A stretch of DNA of 64,000 bases from Aquarana catesbeiana. Lineage: Eukaryota; Chordata; Amphibia; Anura; Ranidae. The DNA lies in NCBI RefSeq assembly GCF_042186555.1, contig NC_133329.1, positions 187,585,206-187,649,205 of the forward strand, in the 5' to 3' direction. Both the position numbers and the translations under genes were made by a program. How positions within the stretch are numbered: position 1 is the first letter of the stretch; every line of letters starts with the position of its first letter. The notes under the pieces are model-generated. The model was not told the origin of the DNA. It ran no database searches and saw only the letters and a list, made by a program, of their open reading frames with translations. This document shows positions 63,054 through 64,000 of the stretch, in pieces.

Positions 63054-64000
63054 AGCAGTCTAGGCCCCAGTGTCTGCGGCTGCAGAGACACCTTTCACGA
63101 CATCAGGCAGAAGGTGTCTCCTCCAGCTCCTCCCCCCTTCACGGTCACATGACCTCTTTATTTCCTCCCCCCTGGGCTGAATAGGAGGCCAGGCGGCCGC
63201 AGAGTTGGCTCTGGTGAGGCCGGGTGAGCGGCGCTGGCACAAGGAGCAGCCAAGCTACCTTGGGAATGGAGACTGGGGAGCCTGCCAGAAAGACATGCGA
63301 CCCTCTCCGAGGAGTCGGCCCAAGCAGCTGAGAGTCGGGAGACCGGACCCAAAATGACATGCAGCCCAGTGACCCACAAGGCACATGCCCAGTGTGACCT
63401 ATGGCCAGTCCGGGCCTGGCCCGCACTCTTCTTCCTGGGATCCAACTGTGAGCATCAGAGCTGTCATCCAGGGGCTGGGACCGCAGCCTACCAGGGCCCT
63501 GGAAGCCTGGCTGTCCCCACCTGAGTGGGTCTGTATTGCTGAGTGACATCTAGGGATCCTTTGTCTCTCCTGCTGGCGCACGGTGGGTCCTGCTGTGGGT
63601 GCCAACCTGGACTCCTGAGTGTACATCTTTGCTGCATCCACCCTTGTTCCAGCTGGGGCATAGAACCTGAAGCGTTCCTGTGTGAGCTGACTACTCTCTG
63701 GATTTGGTGAGCGGGCTTGCTCTCAAAGCTCCTTCTTGTCAGTAACATACAGCACATGGACACTGCATGCAGACATCATAATCCAGATTACAGAGGAACT
63801 TGCCACACTTGCTAGACCCATTATTTACTTGCCAACTGCTTAAACCTTCTCTTTCTCCCTGAGGATTTCCCTTTTTAACCTTTGAGGTCCAACGTGCCGG
63901 TGAAGACAGTGTTCAGGTTGAGAGCTGGCCCAAATACTGCTTGCCCTTGTTGCCCTCCTTAGGAGTGATTCCCTGCATGCCAGCCATATTTTAGCTATAG
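63054..64000. other. GC-rich, no gene recognised
   Basis: Beyond the L1-D target copy the DNA is GC-rich to about 63680. The overlapping frames here are long because GC-rich sequence is poor in stop codons. None shows a motif. It could be a CpG-rich leader of an older retroelement, but I cannot assign it. Confidence 0.4.

Noticed and set aside
63145..63763. Several overlapping minus-strand frames of 80-134 codons
   Set aside because: GC-rich sequence is poor in stops. The frames share no motif and overlap each other in all phases.

Overview
This is 64 kb of repeat-dominated vertebrate DNA, most likely from a frog. No host protein-coding exon, rRNA or complete tRNA gene could be recognised. 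The frog assignment rests on combined element content: several Tx1-type L1 LINEs, CR1 LINEs with a 3' tail carrying CATAGTTACATAGTAGG, chromodomain Ty3/gypsy elements, piggyBac MITEs with TTAA ends, and Penelope-like elements (PLEs) with a GIY-YIG domain and hammerhead-like motifs. That is inference from knowledge of these families, not a database match.

Layout. 1-5640: unassigned DNA, a MITE with 26-bp inverted ends (1593-2007) and a minus-strand CR1 (2152-4690). 5641-11284: a decayed L1 (L1-A), split by an 833-bp PLE (8597-9429) with a 14-bp target duplication. 11285-33850: a nest. A minus-strand L1 (L1-B, left copy) took a gypsy element (12929-26880, 5-bp target duplication GCTGC). A PLE (16256-26358, 15-bp duplication) then entered its 3' LTR, and an L1 (L1-C, 16877-23303, 16-bp duplication) entered that PLE. 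The outer part of the nest (11285-14873) is repeated in inverted orientation at 28891-33850. Between the arms also lie a CR1 scrap and a second gypsy 3' end. 30834-36756: the longer copy of L1-B, with a 204-bp in-frame tandem duplication in its reverse transcriptase, ending against a 55-nt U2 snRNA 5' fragment. 37934-46680: CR1 pieces around a minus-strand LTR element arranged LTR-internal-LTR-internal, whose only coding content is a Gag-like protein with a very long 7/9-residue repeat tail. 47690-57446: PLE terminal repeats, a gypsy 3' end, a CR1 interrupted by two oppositely oriented piggyBac MITEs, a piggyBac transposase remnant, hAT-like MITEs and an L2 3' end. 57463-63037: a minus-strand L1 (L1-D) with a 16-bp target duplication (15/16).

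The most interesting signal is a set of hammerhead-ribozyme-like folds in the PLE terminal repeats. They share a core close to CUGANGA, an extra nucleotide, stem II, GAAA and a palindromic ACGCGU-like stem III. In PLE-2 and PLE-3 a TATATAAA box lies 36-37 nt upstream of the core, and an AATAAA follows in four copies. The copy at 52278-52329 keeps every core nucleotide plus an 8-bp stem I. All identities and boundaries are by eye; no searches were run.
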